Below are positions 44,966 through 53,267 of a stretch of 59,647 nt of DNA, in pieces. Position 1 is the stretch's first letter. Every line of letters begins with the position of its first letter. The stretch is from Vicinamibacterales bacterium (GTDB lineage: Bacteria; Acidobacteriota; Vicinamibacteria; Vicinamibacterales; JAKQTR01): positions 1 to 59,647 of the forward strand of contig JALOKU010000034.1 in NCBI GenBank assembly GCA_025456345.1, given 5' to 3'. The position numbers were made by a program, and so were the translations under genes. Under the pieces are notes generated by a model that ran no database searches, had not been told where the DNA came from, and worked only from the letters and a program-made list of their open reading frames with translations.

Positions 44966-45186
44966 CGGAGTTCTCCTTCCACGAACACAATGCCGTAGCC
45001 GTCGTCGGGCCGCCCCCGGCGCGACTCGCCGCCGGTGATGGCGGTCGAACCATCCGGCAGAGGGATGACGAGGAGGCCGTCGGTGACAGATCCAACCAGC
45101 ACCGCTCCCGCCGGCTCGACGCGCGGGGCCAGTTCGGCGATGGTCCTCTCCAGGTCCACGATCACAGAAGAACCCCGACCGCTCAT
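44962..45186 (-). CDS. Small protein of unknown function upstream of the STN gene
   Basis: A 74-residue frame (MSGRGSSVIVDLERTIAELA onward) ends by overlapping the STN gene by ATGA, the usual sign of cotranslation. It is strand-rich, with GAVLVGSVTDGLLVIPLPDG and GYGIVFVEGELR, and has no signal peptide. No family was recognised and the ribosome site is weak. Confidence 0.5.
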   Translation of the reverse strand: MSGRGSSVIVDLERTIAELAPRVEPAGAVLVGSVTDGLLVIPLPDGSTAITGGESRRGRPDDGYGIVFVEGELR

Positions 45187-45282
45187 CCGGTCACACCCGC
45201 CTGCCCGGCAGGGCTGTCGGGTAGGATAGTCCGGACGCCCCCGCCACGCCCCGAACCCGCCCTCGCGGTGAGAGGATTCGTC

Positions 45283-46386
45283 ATGCGCTGGGTTTTCGCC
45301 GTCATCATCGCCCTGCACGGGCTGATTCACCTGATGGGACCGGCCAAGGCGTTCGGCTACGCGGATCTTCCGCAACTGGCCCAGCCGATCTCGCGCGGAG
45401 TGGGCGTGGTGTGGCTGGCCGCGGCCGTGCTGACGCTGGCCGCGGTTGTCGCGCTGTTTGTGTGGCCGCGCGGGTGGTGGCTGATCGGCGCCGCCGCCCT
45501 CGTGGTCTCCCAGGCCGTCATCTTCTCGTCGTGGTCCGACGCGAAGTTCGGCACGCTGGCCAACATCCTCCTGCTCGCCGGCGTGGCTTACGGCTACTTC
45601 ACGCAGGGCCCGGCCAGCTTCCGTGCCCAGTTCGACCGCGACGTCCGTGCGGGCCTGGCCAGGCCGATCGACGCGCCGGCGCTGAGCGAGGCCGATGTCG
45701 CGCCCCTTCCGGATCCCGTGCAACGCTACCTCCGGGCGACCGGCATGGTGGGGCAACCGCTGATCCGCAACTACCGCGTCCGCATGCGCGGACGCATCCG
45801 CAGCGGCCCCGATGCCCGGTGGATGCCCTTCGAGGCCGACCAGCAGAGCTTCGCGGATCGCCCCACCCGGCTCTTCTGGATCCGCGCGACGATGATGGGC
45901 ATCCCGATCGACGGGCTGCACCGCCTCGCGGATGGCCACGCCATCATGCGGATCAAGCCGCTCGGCGCGTTCGCGGTCGTCGACGCGGCCGGCGCCGAGA
46001 TGGACCAGGGGGAAACGGTCACCCTGTTCAACGACATGTGCCTGCTTGCGCCGGGGACCCTCGTCGACCCCGCCATCCAGTGGGAGCCGGTGGATGCGCG
46101 TACGGCGAAGGCGCGCTTCACGCACGCCGCCCATACGATCTCGGCCACCCTTTTCTTCGACGACGAAGGGCTGCTCAAGGACTTCGTGTCCGACGACCGG
46201 CTGGCGTCGAACGACGGCAAGGAGTACAAGCGTTGGCGCTGGTCGACTCCGATCGCGGAGTACCGCGCCCATGGGCCCTACCGGCTCGCCGCGCGCGGCG
46301 AGGCCCGGTGGCATCCTCCCGAAGGGGAGTACGTGTACGCCGCAATCGACATACTGGAGGTCGAGTACAACCGCCGCGAGCCGTAG
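45283..46386 (+). CDS. Membrane protein, DUF6544-like
   Basis: The ATG at 45283 has GAGAGGA before it. The 367-residue protein has four membrane helices in residues 1-115 and a soluble C-terminal domain (about 140-367) beginning LPDPVQRYLRATGMVGQPLI and ending ARWHPPEGEYVYAAIDILEVEYN, the pattern of a widespread uncharacterised family. The soluble part is strand-rich with conserved Trp, as in lipocalin-like or outer-membrane-facing folds. Function unknown. The following MBL-fold gene begins 101 bases downstream on the same strand. Confidence 0.7.
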   Translation: MRWVFAVIIALHGLIHLMGPAKAFGYADLPQLAQPISRGVGVVWLAAAVLTLAAVVALFVWPRGWWLIGAAALVVSQAVIFSSWSDAKFGTLANILLLAGVAYGYFTQGPASFRAQFDRDVRAGLARPIDAPALSEADVAPLPDPVQRYLRATGMVGQPLIRNYRVRMRGRIRSGPDARWMPFEADQQSFADRPTRLFWIRATMMGIPIDGLHRLADGHAIMRIKPLGAFAVVDAAGAEMDQGETVTLFNDMCLLAPGTLVDPAIQWEPVDARTAKARFTHAAHTISATLFFDDEGLLKDFVSDDRLASNDGKEYKRWRWSTPIAEYRAHGPYRLAARGEARWHPPEGEYVYAAIDILEVEYNRREP

Positions 46387-46487
46387 GAGCCCTGTCCGCC
46401 GCAGGGACCTGCTCCGTCCCCGGCGCGCCGCCAGGTGAACCCGGCTTCACGGCCACACGTATCACCATTGCGTGCGAGGAGGAGACG

Positions 46488-48506
46488 ATGGACAGCACGC
46501 GCACCCTCGCGGGTCTGGTCGCCGGCGCCACGGCGTGCTGGCTGGCACTGGGAGCCATGGCCAGTCCGCTCCCGATCGACCAGGACGCGCCCTCCGCCCG
46601 GCCGTTGGGAACCGGCGAGGCCAGGATCTGGTACCTCGGCCACTGCGGCTTCGCGGTGCGCACGGCGACGCACCTGCTGATCTTCGACTACCAGGAACGG
46701 CGGGACGGGCCGCAGCCGCGCACGCGCGGCGGGGCGGCCGGACTCGACACCGGCTGGGTTGATCCGGCCGCGATCGCGCGCGACAAGGTGCGCGTCTTCG
46801 TCTCGCATTCGCACGAGGACCACTTCGATCCCGTCATCTTCGGCTGGCGGAAGGCCGTCCCCGACATTGCCTACTACTTCGGCTGGAACGCCGCCGACGA
46901 CCCGGCGAACCACTACCTCGTCGGTCCCCGCGCGACGTACGCCGGGGACGGGCTCGAGATCTTCACCATCAATTCCCATCACTCCGGCGTGCCCGAGGTG
47001 GCGTTTCTCGTGAAGGTCGACGGCCTCGTCATCTACCACAACGGCGACTATCGCATGGACTACCGTGCGGACTTCCCGTACCTGCAGCAGAGGGTCGAGC
47101 GGATCGACCTGGCCTTTGTCCTGGGCGTCGCCGGCGAGACGGAGCAATACGCGCTCCAGAGCAGGGACCTCTTCGAGCGCTTCAAGCCGGGCGCAGTCTT
47201 CCCGATGCACGCTGAGGCGGGCGCCCGGATGTACCGCGAGTTCGAGGCGGCCTTCGGCGCACGGATTCCCGGCCTTCCGATCATGGTTCCGGAGAAACTG
47301 GGCGACCGCTTCGAGTATCGCGGAGGGCGGATCGCCAGGAGCGGGTCGCCAAGCCAGCCGCCCTCAGCCCGGCAGGACGTGTTCGCGTTTGTTCGCGCAC
47401 TCGACGAGGCGGCGGCGCGCGGCGTGTGGCCGGGGTTCAGCCCGACGGGCATCCCCGTCGCCCTGTACGACGGAGAGCACACCATCCTGTTGCGCCATCC
47501 GTCGCCGCCGACGGAGTTCTCGCCGATGGCGGGGCGCCCGGGCGTGCTCTTCGTGAACGGGCGGCACCCGGTTGTGACGGGCAACTCGACGCGCGACATC
47601 GGCGGCGTCCGGACGGCCACGGTGATCGCGACACCCGCGCAACCGGTCGAGCGAACGATGCTGGCCGTCGTGGAGGAGGTGTTCCACGTCTTCTGGCTTG
47701 CCCGCCATCCCTCGTTTCGGCCGAACGAGATGGCGCGCTACGCGTACCCCCTCGACGATGTGGAGAACCTCGGGCGCCTGGTCGCCGAGGACGAAGCGCT
47801 CGCGCGGGCGCTCGAGGCGCAGCAGGTTGACGACGCGGCCCGCTGGGCGGCCGCTGCGCTGGGGATCCGCCGGGAACGCGTCACGAGGCTGGCGGAAGAC
47901 GTTCGGGTCTACGAGACGTCACTGGAGATGATGGAAGGCACCGCCAATTACGTGGCCAGGGTTTCCGTGGGTGAGCCGGCGTCCCGGACGGCGGAGCGCC
48001 TGCGCGCCCCACGGCCCGCGGAGGATATCCGCTGGCGGTTCTATGACTCAGGGGCGGCGCTGTGCCTGTTGCTGGATCGGCTCAGCCCCGGATGGCAGGA
48101 GCGCAGCGACCGGCAGCCGGCGCTCACCATCGTCGAACTCATGGACGCGGCGTTGCGCGGGCGTGACGCGGCGGCCGCTGGTTTCTCGGAGGCCGAGGCG
48201 GCAGGGTTCCAGGCCAGGGCGGCCGCCAGCATCGCGGATCTGGGCGGGCGGCGTCGGCGCCTTCGCGCCGAGCTGCTCGAGCGCCAGGGCAGCCGCATCG
48301 TCGTCGACGTGGCGCCGGGTGCGGAACCATTTCGCGTGCAGCGCTTCGATCCGATCAACCTGATGGTGCTCGACGCGGGAGCAATCGCCCACGCCAACTC
48401 CCTCTCCCTCTCCCTTCCGCAAGGGACCATCGAACTGACCAACCCGGGCTTCCTGCGCGGCAGCTTCGGCGGAACGGTGAGCCGCCGGCCGTCATCCGTT
48501 GAGTGA
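46488..48506 (+). CDS. Metallo-beta-lactamase-fold hydrolase fused to a zincin-like domain
   Basis: The ATG at 46488 follows GAGGAGGAG. The 672-residue exported protein (signal peptide to about AMASP) has two parts. Residues about 40-280 are an MBL fold of the UlaG type: HxHxDH as His107, His109, Asp111, His112, then HHSG, a bridging Asp in YHNGDYRMD and His in PMHAEAG. Residues about 300-672 resemble a gluzincin peptidase: VVEEVFHVFW where HExxH would stand (Glu396-Glu397-x-x-His400, the first His replaced), and the downstream EMMEGTANYVA (Glu480, Glu483). The C-terminus appears cut by a frameshift; the expected continuation is in the next entry. Confidence 0.78.
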   Translation: MDSTRTLAGLVAGATACWLALGAMASPLPIDQDAPSARPLGTGEARIWYLGHCGFAVRTATHLLIFDYQERRDGPQPRTRGGAAGLDTGWVDPAAIARDKVRVFVSHSHEDHFDPVIFGWRKAVPDIAYYFGWNAADDPANHYLVGPRATYAGDGLEIFTINSHHSGVPEVAFLVKVDGLVIYHNGDYRMDYRADFPYLQQRVERIDLAFVLGVAGETEQYALQSRDLFERFKPGAVFPMHAEAGARMYREFEAAFGARIPGLPIMVPEKLGDRFEYRGGRIARSGSPSQPPSARQDVFAFVRALDEAAARGVWPGFSPTGIPVALYDGEHTILLRHPSPPTEFSPMAGRPGVLFVNGRHPVVTGNSTRDIGGVRTATVIATPAQPVERTMLAVVEEVFHVFWLARHPSFRPNEMARYAYPLDDVENLGRLVAEDEALARALEAQQVDDAARWAAAALGIRRERVTRLAEDVRVYETSLEMMEGTANYVARVSVGEPASRTAERLRAPRPAEDIRWRFYDSGAALCLLLDRLSPGWQERSDRQPALTIVELMDAALRGRDAAAAGFSEAEAAGFQARAAASIADLGGRRRRLRAELLERQGSRIVVDVAPGAEPFRVQRFDPINLMVLDAGAIAHANSLSLSLPQGTIELTNPGFLRGSFGGTVSRRPSSVE

Positions 48507-48675
48507 CGGTGTCCGGCGGCTGACGATCGCCGGCATCCAGGGCGCCCCGAAGGTCGGCGGCGACGAGGGGACGGTCAGCGTGGAGGCGCCAGGTGTCCGA
48601 CTGACACTTCGCGGCTCGGACGTGCGTGTCGAAGGCGAACTGATCCGGATTACCGTGAAGGGGCCGCGGCCGTGA
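48499..48675 (+). pseudogene. Out-of-frame C-terminal continuation of the MBL-zincin gene
   Basis: The main frame ends with an atypical tail (TVSRRPSSVE). In another frame, overlapping from 48499, protein-like sequence carries on: LSDGVRRLTIAGIQGAPKVG, then SVEAPGVRLTLRGSDVRVEG. It has only a TTG as possible start and no ribosome site. The best reading is one or two bases lost or gained near 48470-48500, in nature or in assembly. Its stop overlaps the next gene's GTG. Confidence 0.5.
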
Positions 48676-49007
48676 GTGTAACGTACCGGTATCACCATGT
48701 AGGTATTCCTGCCGCCATGCCAGTCGAGGGCATGACCCGGCTGGACGACCTGCGCATCGCCTGCACGGACCACGCGTCGAACCCGTTCGGCATCCAGTGG
48801 ATGTGCTACGACGCGGACTGCCCGGTGCCGCCGCTCGTGCGCGACGTCGCGCACGTGGCGTTCGAGGTGAATGACCTCGCGAAGGCGCTCGCCGGAAAGA
48901 AGGTCATCATCGCGCCGAACTCGCCGTCACCCGGCGTGCTGGTGGCCTTCATCGAGGAGGCGGGCGCGCCGGTCGAGTTGCTGCAGTTCACAAGACCGGT
49001 TTCATGA
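48672..49007 (+). CDS. Small VOC-superfamily (glyoxalase-like) protein
   Basis: The 111-residue protein starts at GTG 48672, overlapping the previous stop by GTGA. One VOC half-module is readable: YHHVGIPAAMPVEG at the start, then VRDVAHVAFEVNDLAKAL, a strand pair, and VLVAFIEEAGAPVELLQF carrying the terminal metal-ligand-type Glu. It may act as a dimer on a small carbonyl or aromatic compound; substrate unknown. Its stop codon lies inside the left arm of the 59-bp repeat. Confidence 0.65.
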   Translation: MSVTYRYHHVGIPAAMPVEGMTRLDDLRIACTDHASNPFGIQWMCYDADCPVPPLVRDVAHVAFEVNDLAKALAGKKVIIAPNSPSPGVLVAFIEEAGAPVELLQFTRPVS

Positions 49008-49055
49008 CCTGTGTGAGGCGGTGACGTGCGGCCCCGAGAACGGGTCATGAAACCG
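48997..49055. repeat. 59-bp inverted-repeat element, copy 1
   Basis: Arms CGGTTTCATGACC (48997-49009) and GGTCATGAAACCG (49043-49055) are perfect inverses around a 33-base centre. A second 59-bp copy is at 52345-52403. The element supplies the stop codon of the VOC gene and lies just before the opposing methyltransferase stop, so it may end transcription from both sides. Confidence 0.85.
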
Positions 49056-49073
49056 CCTCCAGGCGAGGCGAGG

Positions 49074-49847
49074 TCAGCCGGGCCGGCGGGCGACGAAGAA
49101 CTCGTATCCCTGGACGTGGCTCCACCGCTCGTACATGTCGATCTCGACGTCGAGCTCCGCAATGACAGCGAGGCCGACCGTGTCGCCGCTCCACGCGCGC
49201 CTGAACTCCCCGAGCCGCGCCTTCATGGGCTCGTAGAAGTGGAGCGTCCAGGCGTCGCGCGGCAACGTGAAGTGATCGAGGATCTCGAGGCCCGCGCCCG
49301 TCACGGCTGAGGCCTTCTCGGCGATGGGCGCAATGTCCGGGTACTCGGCGTGCCACCAGCGGCGAACCTCATCGGGCGGCGAATCGACCGTCCATACGAC
49401 CTCGCTGGCCGCGACGTACCCGCCCGGCCGGACCAGGCGCGCGCACAGCTCGAGCCCGTTACGAAAGCCGATGCTGTACAGCGCGCCTTCAGACCAGACG
49501 AGATCGAAGACGCCGGCCGCGAAGGGCGCGGCGCGCATGTCGGCGCACACCGGATCGAGGCGGTGCGCCAGCCCGGCTGCCCGCGCCGCTGCCGCCTGTT
49601 GCACGACGAAGGGCGCGTGCAGATCGAGCGCCGTGACGCGGCCGCCGGTCAGGCGCGCGAGATTGGCCGATCCGCCGCCGGGGCCGCACCCAAGGTCCAG
49701 CACGCGGGGCTGCACCGGCAGGTTCGCCATGATGGCGAGCGCCCGCCCGGTCGACTCGGGGTCGCCGGGCCCGCCCCGAGGCACGCTCTCGAACAGCTCG
49801 AAGAACCGCGACCGCCTTCGCGCTTCCAGGCTCGATGCGTCAGTCAT
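49074..49847 (-). CDS. Class I SAM-dependent methyltransferase
   Basis: The 257-residue protein has the canonical SAM fold: motif I RVLDLGCGPGGGSANLARL, motif II VTALDLHAPFVVQQA, motif III region ADMRAAPFAAGVFDLVWSEG and RLVRPGGYVAASEVVW. The N-terminus (RRRSRFFELFESVPRGGPG) and the aromatic C-terminus (WTLHFYEPMKARLGEFRRAW) are those of a small-molecule methyltransferase. Substrate unknown. It lies 19 bases from the DUF4287 gene with the same direction. Confidence 0.85.
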   Translation of the reverse strand: MTDASSLEARRRSRFFELFESVPRGGPGDPESTGRALAIMANLPVQPRVLDLGCGPGGGSANLARLTGGRVTALDLHAPFVVQQAAAARAAGLAHRLDPVCADMRAAPFAAGVFDLVWSEGALYSIGFRNGLELCARLVRPGGYVAASEVVWTVDSPPDEVRRWWHAEYPDIAPIAEKASAVTGAGLEILDHFTLPRDAWTLHFYEPMKARLGEFRRAWSGDTVGLAVIAELDVEIDMYERWSHVQGYEFFVARRPG

Positions 49848-49866
49848 GCAGGAGATTGTAGTCCGC

Positions 49867-50442
49867 CTATCCCGCCGCGTCGAAGGCCTGCCGGACCCAC
49901 CCGATCAGTTCTTTGTCAACCTCCCTCGCGCCGGTCAAAGCGACCTTGTACTGGCACATCCCGCCTGGTGCCAGTTCGACGAGGCGGTCGGTGCCCGCGA
50001 CGCCTTTCATGTTGATGCCGATATCGACGCGCGTCTTCGTGCCGGGGCCGATCATGGCGAACTGCTTCTTGCGCCGCAGGCTGAGGTAGCCCTTCTTCGG
50101 CGCGATCTCGAATTCGCCGAACTTCCCGATTTCCGCCATGAACGCCTCGTGGATCGGCCGCAGCGCGGCCTTCGGCCCGCTGTAGATTTCTGCCAGCACA
50201 TCGTCGGTGGACGCGCCCTTCGCGGCCGCGGCGCTCGCGCCGTCGGACTTGAAGCAGACGTGGACCAGGGTGTTGGCGTCGCCGTGCCCGAGGCCGAGCT
50301 CGCGCTTGGCGAAGTCGCGGAGTTCGCTGTGCTTCTTGAACCCGCTCTTGTGGAGGATTTCGCCGAGCTGGTCGAGTGTCTTCCCGGTCCTGGCCTGGAT
50401 GTTCTTCAGCTGGGTTTCCACTGCCTTGTCGACAACGCTCAT
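49867..50442 (-). CDS. DUF4287/DUF5655-domain protein
   Basis: From the ATG at 50442 the protein has 191 residues. Residues 1-70 fit DUF4287 (TQLKNIQARTGKTLDQLGEI and ELRDFAKRELGLGHGDANT), and about 90-190 fit DUF5655 (IHEAFMAEIGKFGEFEIAPK and the closing ELIGWVRQAFDAAG). Both are small uncharacterised families often joined like this; predicted DNA- or nucleotide-binding, but not shown. A GGAGGC ribosome site precedes it. Confidence 0.85.
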   Translation of the reverse strand: MSVVDKAVETQLKNIQARTGKTLDQLGEILHKSGFKKHSELRDFAKRELGLGHGDANTLVHVCFKSDGASAAAAKGASTDDVLAEIYSGPKAALRPIHEAFMAEIGKFGEFEIAPKKGYLSLRRKKQFAMIGPGTKTRVDIGINMKGVAGTDRLVELAPGGMCQYKVALTGAREVDKELIGWVRQAFDAAG

Positions 50443-50667
50443 GGGGGCCTCCTTTGAGGCGAGAGGCGCGCTACCGCCCCGCACGTCAGCGGCGGCACGC
50501 CCGCGCCCCGGATTCTTGCTGATGCCAGCAGCCTAACACGGCGGCGGCCGGGAGACGAACGGTTAACAACCCGCAGGCTCCGCCCGTCTTGTTCATGGAG
50601 AGCCGTCTGCCTCGACGGGACCGCCGGGCGACGGTCCTGCCGGGTCCGCGACGGGCAGATCGCGATC

Positions 50668-51249
50668 ATGGATGGAGCCGTTGACTGGAACATGCGAATC
50701 GGCCACGCTCGAACGGTGGACCCTGCCGAGGCGCCGTACGGGAACCAGGACGCGCTGGTGATGGCGGCCAGGAACGGAGACCGCGACGCGTTCGGTCGGC
50801 TGTACGAACGGTTCGGGGGGATGGTGCACGGCGTGCTGCTCGCCCGCGTCCCCTGCAGCGAAGTGGATGACCTCGTGCAGGACGTGTTCCTCTCGGCATT
50901 CCAGCGGCTGTCCACGCTTCGCGCGCCGGGCGCGTTCGGGGCGTGGCTGGCGGCAATCGCCCGCAACCGCGCCGTCGACTACCACCGCCGGCAGCCGGTC
51001 GAGCCGCTCGCCGACGACATCGCGGCGGCAGACGACGGGCCGCAGGCCGAGGCACGCGCCGTGCTGGGCGTGATCCAGTCGCTGCCGGCTGCCTACCGCG
51101 AGACCCTGGTGCTCCGGCTCGTCGAAGGGATGACGGGCCAGGAGATCGCTGATCGCACCGGCCTGACACCGGCGTCGGTGCGCGTGAACCTTCATCGCGG
51201 CATGCGTCAGCTCCGCGAGGCGCTCGATTCGAATGGACGTGCACGGTGA
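50668..51249 (+). CDS. ECF-type RNA polymerase sigma factor
   Basis: The 193-residue protein has sigma region 2 at about residues 40-107 (DAFGRLYERFGGMVHGVLLA, DLVQDVFLSAF, FGAWLAAIARNRAVDYHRR) and region 4 at about 131-186 (SLPAAYRETLVLRLVEGMTG, ADRTGLTPASVRVNLHRGM). Regions 1 and 3 are absent, as in extracytoplasmic-function factors. It overlaps the downstream FecR-like gene by GTGA, the usual sigma/anti-sigma coupling. Its target promoters may include its own operon or that of the divergent secreted gene at 52407-53075. Confidence 0.93.
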   Translation: MDGAVDWNMRIGHARTVDPAEAPYGNQDALVMAARNGDRDAFGRLYERFGGMVHGVLLARVPCSEVDDLVQDVFLSAFQRLSTLRAPGAFGAWLAAIARNRAVDYHRRQPVEPLADDIAAADDGPQAEARAVLGVIQSLPAAYRETLVLRLVEGMTGQEIADRTGLTPASVRVNLHRGMRQLREALDSNGRAR

Positions 51250-52286
51250 GCGACAAGTACTTGTGGAATCGCACCGGCGAGCCGGACCCGGCTGTTGAAC
51301 GCCTGGAACACCTCCTCGGCGGCCTCCGTCACCGCGCCGGCCCGCTCGACTACACGCGGCTGCCAGCGGCGATTCCCGCCAGCGGAGCCACCTGGCGGTG
51401 GAGGAGGGTCGTCCTGGCGGTCGCCGCCTGCTCGGCGGTCGCGATGGTGGCGGCTGGCCTCTGGTGGCGGTCGCCGCAGACTGTGGCCCCGGCCGCGCCA
51501 CCGCTGTCCCCGTGGCTTGCCCAGTCGCTCACGGGCACGCCGACTGTTGCCGGGGCGCCGCTGCGGGGGGAACTGCGCGTCGGCGGTGAGCACGTGATCG
51601 AGACCGACCGCGCGTCCACCGTGCGCCTCACTGCGAGCGGGGTGGGCATGATCGACCTCGGTCCGGGAACGCGCCTCAGGACGCTGGCGTCCGGTGAAGG
51701 CGAGTATCGCCTGGCCCTGGACAGAGGGACGCTGCATGCGCACATCTGGGCGGCGCCCGGGAGCTTCGCCGTTGAGACGCCGTCGGCCACGGCGCTCGAT
51801 CTCGGGTGCAGCTACCGGCTGGAGGCGGCGCCCGACGGGAGCGGACGGCTCCACGTGACGCTGGGCTGGGTGGGCCTCGGACAGCACGCGGTCGAGTCGC
51901 TGGTGCCCCAGGGAGCCGTGTGTGCCCTCAGGCCCCGGGCCGGCCCGGGCACGCCGCATTTCCATGACGCGCCCGGCGCGCTGGCGGAGGCCCTCGCGGC
52001 GATTGACGCCACAACGGGTCCGATGCCGGGCGCGGCGCTCGAAACGGCGCTGGCCGCCGCGAGACCCCGAGATGCGTTCACGTTGTGGCATCTGCTTCGG
52101 CGGGCCGCCGGCGCGGATGCCAGCCGGCTCTACGATCGCCTGGCCGCGCTTGCGCCGCCGCCGGCCGGCGTGACGCGGGACCTGGCCCTTGCGAAAGACC
52201 GGGCAGCGCTCGAGGCGTGGTGGAACACCTTCGGTCTTGGAAATGCCGAGCTCTTCGGCAGGTGGCGGGCCCGTCCGGCGCTCTGA
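51246..52286 (+). CDS. FecR-like anti-sigma or sigma regulator
   Basis: The 346-residue protein starts at a GTG overlapping the sigma stop. Residues 1-50 are cytoplasmic, one membrane helix follows (about 55-75, VVLAVAACSAVAMVAAGLWW), and the periplasmic part carries a FecR domain (about 105-205: GELRVGGEHVIETDRASTVR, VGMIDLGPGTRLRTL, GTLHAHIWAAPGSFAVETPS, DLGCSYRLE). It should hold the sigma factor until an external signal arrives. The N-terminus lacks the classic zinc anti-sigma motif. The 80-residue C-terminal extension is helical. Confidence 0.85.
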   Translation: MSDKYLWNRTGEPDPAVERLEHLLGGLRHRAGPLDYTRLPAAIPASGATWRWRRVVLAVAACSAVAMVAAGLWWRSPQTVAPAAPPLSPWLAQSLTGTPTVAGAPLRGELRVGGEHVIETDRASTVRLTASGVGMIDLGPGTRLRTLASGEGEYRLALDRGTLHAHIWAAPGSFAVETPSATALDLGCSYRLEAAPDGSGRLHVTLGWVGLGQHAVESLVPQGAVCALRPRAGPGTPHFHDAPGALAEALAAIDATTGPMPGAALETALAAARPRDAFTLWHLLRRAAGADASRLYDRLAALAPPPAGVTRDLALAKDRAALEAWWNTFGLGNAELFGRWRARPAL

Positions 52287-52344
52287 CGTGCCGGCGCGCC
52301 CCGGCGCGAGAACCGGGGCGCGCCCTGACCTGCACGGCGACCAG

Positions 52345-52403
52345 CGGTTTCATGACCCGTTCAGGCGGCTCGGACGTGCCGCCGTTCGCGGGTCCTGAAA
52401 TCG
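52345..52403. repeat. 59-bp inverted-repeat element, copy 2
   Basis: The left arm CGGTTTCATGACC is identical to that of copy 1; the right arm GGTCCTGAAATCG has two changes. The centre keeps GGCGG and GACGTGC in the same order. It lies between two convergent gene ends, the same kind of place as copy 1. Confidence 0.8.
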
Positions 52404-52406
52404 TGC

Positions 52407-53075
52407 CTAGGAGATGTAGTTGAGGTTGCGGGCGAGGAGGGCGTCGCGCGACGCGCCGGCTCGCGCCCGGTCGGCGTGGACCCGGTAGGCTCCGTCATCG
52501 CGGCGGCCGGTCATCAGGGCGGCGGCGAACTCCATCGCGGGGTCGGTCGTCGGCTGCCCGAGCGCCTTCTTGATCAGGGTGTATCCGTTCGTGGTGCCGA
52601 TCGTCTTGCGCAACGCCGGAGCTCTGCCTCGGAAGTCGCTGACGCCGCGGTCCAGTTCGGCGATCTGCCGGTAGGTTTCCGTCAGGTACCCGAAGTCGAA
52701 GAGCGCGAGATCGTCGGGGCGCCCGCCGGGCTTCTGCGAGGCCTGCAGGCGTTCGCCGAACCTCGCGTACAGTCGGGCGGCGACTTCACCATCGGCGCTC
52801 GCGTAGAGGGCCGCCCGCCGGAGCGTTTCCATGCGGACAATCACGGGAGTCGACGGTGTGAGGAGCGCGTCGGTGTCCGCCACGAGGTTCTCGATCCGGT
52901 AGTCCGCACGGCCCTGCCAGAACGCACGCGTCCCGTCCCACGGTAGCGATCTGGCGTTTCCGATGTCGAACGGGTGGCAGAGCAACGGAGGACCGGCGAC
53001 GGCCGGGACGGCCAGGGCGAAGACGGCCAGCACGGCGATCGCGGTTGAGCGGGATCGGCGACGGGGAGTAGACAT
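52407..53075 (-). CDS. Secreted protein of unknown function
   Basis: The 222-residue protein has a signal peptide (to AVAGPPL) and begins with a likely conserved CHPFDIGNARSLPW. The middle is helical, with METLRRAALYASADGEVAAR and FDFGYLTETYRQIAELDRG; the end (DPAMEFAAALMTGRR and RAGASRDALLARNLNYI) looks strongly conserved. No family was recognised. Position next to a sigma/FecR pair makes it a possible regulon member. It has a GGAGGC ribosome site. Confidence 0.65.
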   Translation of the reverse strand: MSTPRRRSRSTAIAVLAVFALAVPAVAGPPLLCHPFDIGNARSLPWDGTRAFWQGRADYRIENLVADTDALLTPSTPVIVRMETLRRAALYASADGEVAARLYARFGERLQASQKPGGRPDDLALFDFGYLTETYRQIAELDRGVSDFRGRAPALRKTIGTTNGYTLIKKALGQPTTDPAMEFAAALMTGRRDDGAYRVHADRARAGASRDALLARNLNYIS

Positions 53076-53267
53076 GGGGGCCTCCTTGCCGCGCTTGCGC
53101 GCAGCGGGGTGCGCTCGATTCGAGCGGTTTGATCAAAGGACGGGCGGATGGTCCGTGTTGTTAACAGGGAGGCGAGGACGCTGGATGGCAAACATCACTT
53201 CGGGTCCCATCGTCTAAGAGGATTGTGCGGCGACGGGCACCATCCCGATCCTGAGAGGAGCCACAGC

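Noticed and set aside
44962..46314. A 450-codon minus-strand frame over the DUF6544-like gene
   Set aside because: Only its last 74 codons (from 45186) look like protein; the rest is a shadow of the plus-strand gene.
50566..53165. TTGTTAAC sequences near 50570 and 53158 considered as shared regulatory sites
   Set aside because: Only an 8-base match in intergenic DNA, at different distances from the genes; could be chance.
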